From the NCBI RefSeq assembly GCF_018128925.1, contig NZ_CP067007.1, forward strand, positions 1,234,330 through 1,298,329: DNA of 64,000 bases, read 5' to 3'. Below the pieces are notes generated by a model. It saw nothing but the letters and a program-made list of their open reading frames with translations. It made no database searches and had not been told where the DNA came from. Positions 60,766 to 64,000 of the stretch are shown here, piece after piece. Origin of the DNA: Nitrosopumilus sp. K4 (GTDB taxonomy: Archaea > Thermoproteota > Nitrososphaeria > Nitrososphaerales > Nitrosopumilaceae). Numbering within the stretch: the first letter of the stretch is position 1; every line of letters starts with the position of its first letter. A program made the position numbers and the translations under genes.

Positions 60766-61092
60766 TTATGCTAGTGCTCTATCAATCATATTTTTGTATG
60801 ATTCTTTAGATGCAGCACCAACTTGCTGGGCAACAATTTCACCTTTGTTAAGGAGAAGTAATGTCGGAATGCTAAATACATTGTATTTTGATGCTAGTTC
60901 ATTGGCCTCATCGACATTAACCTTCACGAATTTGACTTTGCCTTCATAGTCACTTGCCAGTTCTTCAACGACTGGACCAACCATTCTACATGGACCACAC
61001 CATTCGGCCCAAAAGTCAACAAATACAGGAACATCTGAATTGATCACATCAATTTCCCATGATTTTGCATCTGAAACTTGTGTTATTCCCAT
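60766..61092 (-). CDS. trxA: Thioredoxin
   Basis: A 108-residue classical thioredoxin. The active site is VDFWAEWCGPCRMVGP (about residues 25-40), and the cis-Pro loop is VFSIPTLLLLN (about 70). It should be a general cytoplasmic disulfide reductase. Its ribonucleotide reductase or peroxiredoxin partners lie elsewhere, except the Bcp-type peroxiredoxin at 1949-2413. Confidence 0.95.
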   Translation of the reverse strand: MGITQVSDAKSWEIDVINSDVPVFVDFWAEWCGPCRMVGPVVEELASDYEGKVKFVKVNVDEANELASKYNVFSIPTLLLLNKGEIVAQQVGAASKESYKNMIDRALA

Positions 61093-61221
61093 TTCATTGA
61101 TAATTTATTCAACATACCTAAAAAGGTTCACCAAAATTCTCACCATATTTTTTGTGGGATGAATTGCAAACCAGATGGTTTTGTGATATATACTTAAATG
61201 ACGTTTTGGTAAAACTGAGTC

Positions 61222-61989
61222 ATGAGTACTGAACTTAGACTTAAAAAATTAAGAGGTTCCGGCGGTTATGTTATGGCTAATGTTACTGATGAACAACAAA
61301 TGAAGGGGAATTTAGGAGGTCCTGACCTGTTTTTAGCCCCAATTGGAAGATTGGACGCTGAGAAGATTTCAAAGCATTTTTGCAATACATGTGAGAAAGA
61401 ATTTGAAGGTGCTCCAAAAATAGAGTTTGAAAATCCTAATGAAGAGGTTGCAGAAAATTTGATTCTTGCAGAAAAAGGACAATACATTTGCAGTACATGC
61501 AATTCTACAATTGCAGAATACAGAGAATTCAAAAAACAGGATGAAGCAGGAGATATTGGAAATGCAAAACCACTAGATTCTGCTCAGACAATTCAGTCTG
61601 AATCAATTCAACAGACACCACCAACTCCAGAACCAACACATCAAACAGAGCAACCACAAACTCAACTAACACAAGCTACACAGCCAGGTACTTCAGGCTC
61701 AGTAAGCTCAATAGAAGGGTTGGCAGTGTATGACGAGAATGCAAAAAAGATTGGAAACGCAAAACAAGTAGGAGTTGATTCTAATCAGTCAGTAGTATTG
61801 TTAATTACAAAAAATGATGGAACTGAAGGGAGTATCCCATGGAGCAGTATTAAGAAAGTTGGTGAAATCATCATGTTAGGAAATCCTGATGTTACACCTC
61901 AGGCAGTACAACCAGGCAAATGTACTAGTTGTGGATTTTCCAATAAAGAAGGTTCCAAGTTTTGTGAAGAATGCGGTACAAAAATCTAG
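61222..61989 (+). CDS. Zinc-ribbon and PRC-barrel-like protein
   Basis: A 255-residue protein. The N-terminal half has a CNTCEKEF and CSTCNS pair (about residues 54-97). A Gln/Thr/Pro-rich linker lies at about 120-155. A PRC-barrel-like segment covers about 163-225 (LAVYDENAKKIGNAKQV and EGSIPWSSIKKVGEIIMLG). The end is a zinc ribbon (CTSCGFSNKEGSKFCEECG). PRC barrels bind proteins or RNA in diverse processes. The ATG has a TATA-like ACTTAAATG upstream. Function unknown. Confidence 0.72.
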   Translation: MSTELRLKKLRGSGGYVMANVTDEQQMKGNLGGPDLFLAPIGRLDAEKISKHFCNTCEKEFEGAPKIEFENPNEEVAENLILAEKGQYICSTCNSTIAEYREFKKQDEAGDIGNAKPLDSAQTIQSESIQQTPPTPEPTHQTEQPQTQLTQATQPGTSGSVSSIEGLAVYDENAKKIGNAKQVGVDSNQSVVLLITKNDGTEGSIPWSSIKKVGEIIMLGNPDVTPQAVQPGKCTSCGFSNKEGSKFCEECGTKI

Positions 61990-62028
61990 CTAGCAAATGT
62001 AATCAATGACATTATGGCGATGAAGTAA

Positions 62029-62751
62029 TTGGGCAAGAGTTCTGTTTCAAAAGGCGTTGTAAAAGATATCATTATTGTTGCAATTGGTGTTATTGTAATT
62101 TGGTTAGCATTACAAGTAGCATTTGGAACTCAAAATCCATTTTATGTAGTTGCTAGCGGAAGTATGATTCCAGAGCTTTTAGTTTATGATGTTCTAATTG
62201 TACAAGGACATGAGCCATTTGAAGAAATACAAGTCGGAGATATCATAGTTTTCAATCGTCCATCAGACCATGACAGAGTAATAGTACATAGAGTTGCATC
62301 AATCATAGATGATAATCCAAAGACAATACGAACAAAGGGCGATGCAAATCCAGCATCCATTCCAGGGACGGATTTCCCAATAACTGAAGAAGAATACATT
62401 GGAAAAGTAGCATATGTGATACCCCAGATAGGATATGTTACTCAAATTCTTAAGCCCCCAACAAACTACATCATTATTGCAATTGTTGTGGGAATAATGA
62501 TTGCAAAACAGATGGTTAAGAAAAAGAAAGAAAAAGAACTGACTTTCGAGGATCCTTTTGATTCTAAAGATTCAGACAAACCACCAGAAATTCCAGAATT
62601 AGAAAAGCTAAAAAAAGATCTGGAGTATTCACAGGAAGAATCAAACGAGTCAGAGAACAGTATAAAAGAAAATTCAAACGTTGCAGACGTAAACACAGAT
62701 CCTAAAAACCAAGAAAAACCTAAAAAAGAATTAGATAAAAAAGAAAAATAG
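62029..62751 (+). CDS. Signal peptidase I (archaeal/ER type)
   Basis: A 240-residue membrane peptidase. The N-terminal helix is IIIVAIGVIVIWLALQVAFG. Catalytic elements are VASGSMIPEL with the Ser (about residue 45), RVIVHRVASI with the His (about 86), and IRTKGDANPAS with the Asp (about 106), the Ser-His-Asp layout of archaeal enzymes. A second helix (IIIAIVVGIMIAKQM) and a charged Lys/Glu-rich C-terminal tail follow. It removes signal peptides from exported proteins such as those nearby. The start is TTG. Confidence 0.92.
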   Translation: MGKSSVSKGVVKDIIIVAIGVIVIWLALQVAFGTQNPFYVVASGSMIPELLVYDVLIVQGHEPFEEIQVGDIIVFNRPSDHDRVIVHRVASIIDDNPKTIRTKGDANPASIPGTDFPITEEEYIGKVAYVIPQIGYVTQILKPPTNYIIIAIVVGIMIAKQMVKKKKEKELTFEDPFDSKDSDKPPEIPELEKLKKDLEYSQEESNESENSIKENSNVADVNTDPKNQEKPKKELDKKEK

Positions 62752-62765
62752 TTTGTATTTCATAG

Positions 62766-62838
62766 GCAAACAGGTTCACATAATGCAGTTTAACAAGCAA
62801 AAGATCGTCCTGTTTGCTTTGTGATGTAGTTACATCAT
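62766..62838. promoter_or_regulatory. Two hairpins between signal peptidase and a CFI-box gene
   Basis: A 9-bp inverted repeat GCAAACAGG (62766-62774) / CCTGTTTGC (62809-62817) is followed by a 7-bp near-hairpin TGATGTA-GT-TACATCA (about 62822-62837) and a T-rich run. This could be a terminator, operator or small RNA; the sequence does not decide. Confidence 0.45.
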
Positions 62839-62919
62839 TTTTACTAAAAAAGGATTCTCAGAAGTTCTAGGTTCCAAGAGTAGTATCATTTATGAATTAG
62901 TTAAAAAGAAAAATCATGT

Positions 62920-63792
62920 TTGAAATATCTTGCTATTCTTTTACCTGTATTACTATTTGGGACAGTGTATGCTGAAACACCTTTCTTTGCAAATGGAGGA
63001 TTAACAAAAAATGGAATAGAATGGTGTGAAGAAAATTATCAATTATACCAGTTTATGGGAAATGATTTTTTTGAGCATCATCAACATTCCATTGAATCAA
63101 GAGTGTGTGTTAGTTTGTACAATGATCCACTTTGGATTTATTCTGAGCCCGATAGATATGAAAGACTAATTGAACAGAGTAGAATGTACACAGAGTTTGA
63201 AATTGAAGAAAGTAAACAAGAAGCTCAAACAGGAATTATCGATACAAAGCCTGTCGTGATAAAAGAAATTCCACAAGAAGTTGCTCAACAACAAAAAGAA
63301 TTAGAAGAAAAAGAAGAATCAGATACAAGCGAAGTGGAAAAATCAATTAACGAAGAGCCCCAAAATAAAAATTCAAAAGAAGGCGGCGGATGCCTGATTG
63401 CAACTGCAACATACGGCTCTGAGATGGCACCACAGGTGCAGTTACTAAGAGAGATAAGAGACAGTAAAGTGATGAGCACAGAGTCAGGTGCATCATTTAT
63501 GGCAGGATTCAACCAGTTTTACTATTCATTCTCACCGTATGTGGCAGACTATGAAAGAGAAAACCCAGTATTCAAAGAGATGATAAGGATCGGAATCACC
63601 CCGATGCTTTCAACACTGTCAATAATGTCAATGGCAGATTCAGAGCAAGAGATTCTAGGATATGGGATTGCAGTAATCATGATGAATGTCGGAATGTATG
63701 TTGCAGCTCCGGCAATGATAGTATTGAAAATAAAAAAAGGGAAAAAAAGGGTTAGTTGTTTTTGCTTATTTCACCACAGAGTCCAGGAGTAG
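62920..63792 (+). CDS. Exported protein with CFI-box C-terminal domain (copy 2)
   Basis: A 290-residue exported protein starting at TTG, with signal peptide MKYLAILLPVLLFGTVYA. The first 160 residues are unique and acidic, with ESRVCVSLYNDPLWIYSE. The rest is the CFI-box domain GGGCLIATATYGSEM that also ends the protein at 45585-47231, nearly identical in DNA. The last part ends with KKGKKR and a short odd tail (CLFHHRVQE) that overlaps the convergent gene by 41 bp. It may be a surface-attached protein. Confidence 0.82.
   Translation: MKYLAILLPVLLFGTVYAETPFFANGGLTKNGIEWCEENYQLYQFMGNDFFEHHQHSIESRVCVSLYNDPLWIYSEPDRYERLIEQSRMYTEFEIEESKQEAQTGIIDTKPVVIKEIPQEVAQQQKELEEKEESDTSEVEKSINEEPQNKNSKEGGGCLIATATYGSEMAPQVQLLREIRDSKVMSTESGASFMAGFNQFYYSFSPYVADYERENPVFKEMIRIGITPMLSTLSIMSMADSEQEILGYGIAVIMMNVGMYVAAPAMIVLKIKKGKKRVSCFCLFHHRVQE
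63367..63716. repeat. 350-bp cassette, copy 2 of two
   Basis: Matches 46839-47188 in the same orientation with about nine mismatches in 350 bp. It begins at AAAAATTCAAAAGAAGG and ends at CTCCGGCAAT in both copies. The sharp edges and high identity suggest recent gene conversion. Confidence 0.95.
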
Positions 63793-64000
63793 TTCCATCA
63801 GATTGACATTCAGGTGCAAATCCACCCAATTCAGCAATCTTTCTGTTACCATTTCCATCATCCGATAGCTCAAATTTCATCCAAGACATATCATTGGCTT
63901 CATTTCCATCTACAAATTTCTCAGCAGGGTTCCAAGTATGTGTCAGGAAATATTCTCCGTTAGGAATTCCAGTAATAGAAACTGCATTTCCTTCAACTGA
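63752..64000 (-). CDS. C-terminal part of an exported protein, lysyl-oxidase-like
   Basis: Partial gene; the N terminus lies beyond the right edge. The 82 visible residues include ITGIPNGEYFLTHTWNPAEK, NDMSWMKFELSDDGNGN and FAPECQSDGTTPGLCGEISK. The pattern GxPxGxYxLxxxxNPxxxxxE, with a probable disulfide pair near the end, is like the end of lysyl oxidase-like and similar exported copper proteins. The identity is uncertain from this fragment. It overlaps the CFI-box gene by 41 bp. Confidence 0.6.
   Translation of the reverse strand, partial: SVEGNAVSITGIPNGEYFLTHTWNPAEKFVDGNEANDMSWMKFELSDDGNGNRKIAELGGFAPECQSDGTTPGLCGEISKNN

Overview
This window is chromosomal DNA from an AT-rich archaeon of the Nitrososphaerota (Thaumarchaeota), most like the marine ammonia-oxidising Nitrosopumilus lineage. 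The archaeal information-processing set is clear: MCM, a GINS subunit, Hel308-type helicase, both RFC subunits, Alba, LSm, aIF6, aIF5B, L7Ae, S28e, L24e, L37e and archease. A biotin-dependent acyl-CoA carboxylase (BCCP, biotin carboxylase, carboxyltransferase) fits the 3-hydroxypropionate/4-hydroxybutyrate carbon-fixation cycle. Many genes have a TATA-like box about 26 bp before the start codon, which implies leaderless transcripts. ATG, GTG and TTG starts are all used. No rRNA, insertion sequence, integrase, prophage or CRISPR array was seen. Genes are tightly packed and several convergent pairs overlap at their ends.

Layout. 1-1.8 kb: start of a complex I operon (nuoA-B-C-D, minus strand). 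1.9-6 kb: peroxiredoxin and the acyl-CoA carboxylase operon. 6.1-8.7 kb: RFC large subunit between two uncharacterised genes. 8.8-12.7 kb: an inositol-monophosphatase-family phosphatase, ferredoxin-NADP reductase-like protein, a DUF1059-like protein and a HemA homologue lacking its catalytic Cys. 12.8-14.9 kb: tRNA-Asp, tRNA-Lys, argH and a MIP18-family protein. 14.9-18.2 kb: succinate dehydrogenase. 18.2-21.3 kb: PadR regulator with a tandem operator, a split MFS transporter, a PEP mutase/isocitrate lyase-family enzyme and Alba. 21.4-27.7 kb: HEAT-repeat protein, tRNA-Ala, a second reductase paralogue, tRNA-Pro and a probable surface-glycan set. 27.6-33.5 kb: DNA replication cluster. 33.5-37 kb: tRNA-Ser, two ferredoxins, aIF6 and HisS. 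37-48.7 kb: accessory region rich in secreted proteins, tiny zinc-ribbon proteins and regulators, with a candidate structured RNA and unusual palindromes. 48.7-57 kb: translation operon, GlmM, tRNA-Leu, PurU, creatininase-family protein, LSm, L37e and RpiA. 57-64 kb: a Met/His-rich secreted protein, an amidohydrolase, a second tRNA-Ala, zinc-ribbon proteins, thioredoxin, signal peptidase, a second CFI-box protein and the end of another secreted protein.

The most unusual items are: the candidate ncRNA with a perfect 12-bp closing stem and an upstream TATA box (43099-43205); three TTTGTTCA/TGAACAAA inverted repeats at 43513-43594; a Fur-family regulator divergent from a three-gene zinc-finger mini-operon with two matching 21-bp operators between them; a HemA homologue with Ala in place of the catalytic Cys; the PadR tandem operator beside a frameshifted transporter; and a 350-bp, about 97% identical cassette shared by two secreted-protein genes 16.5 kb apart.
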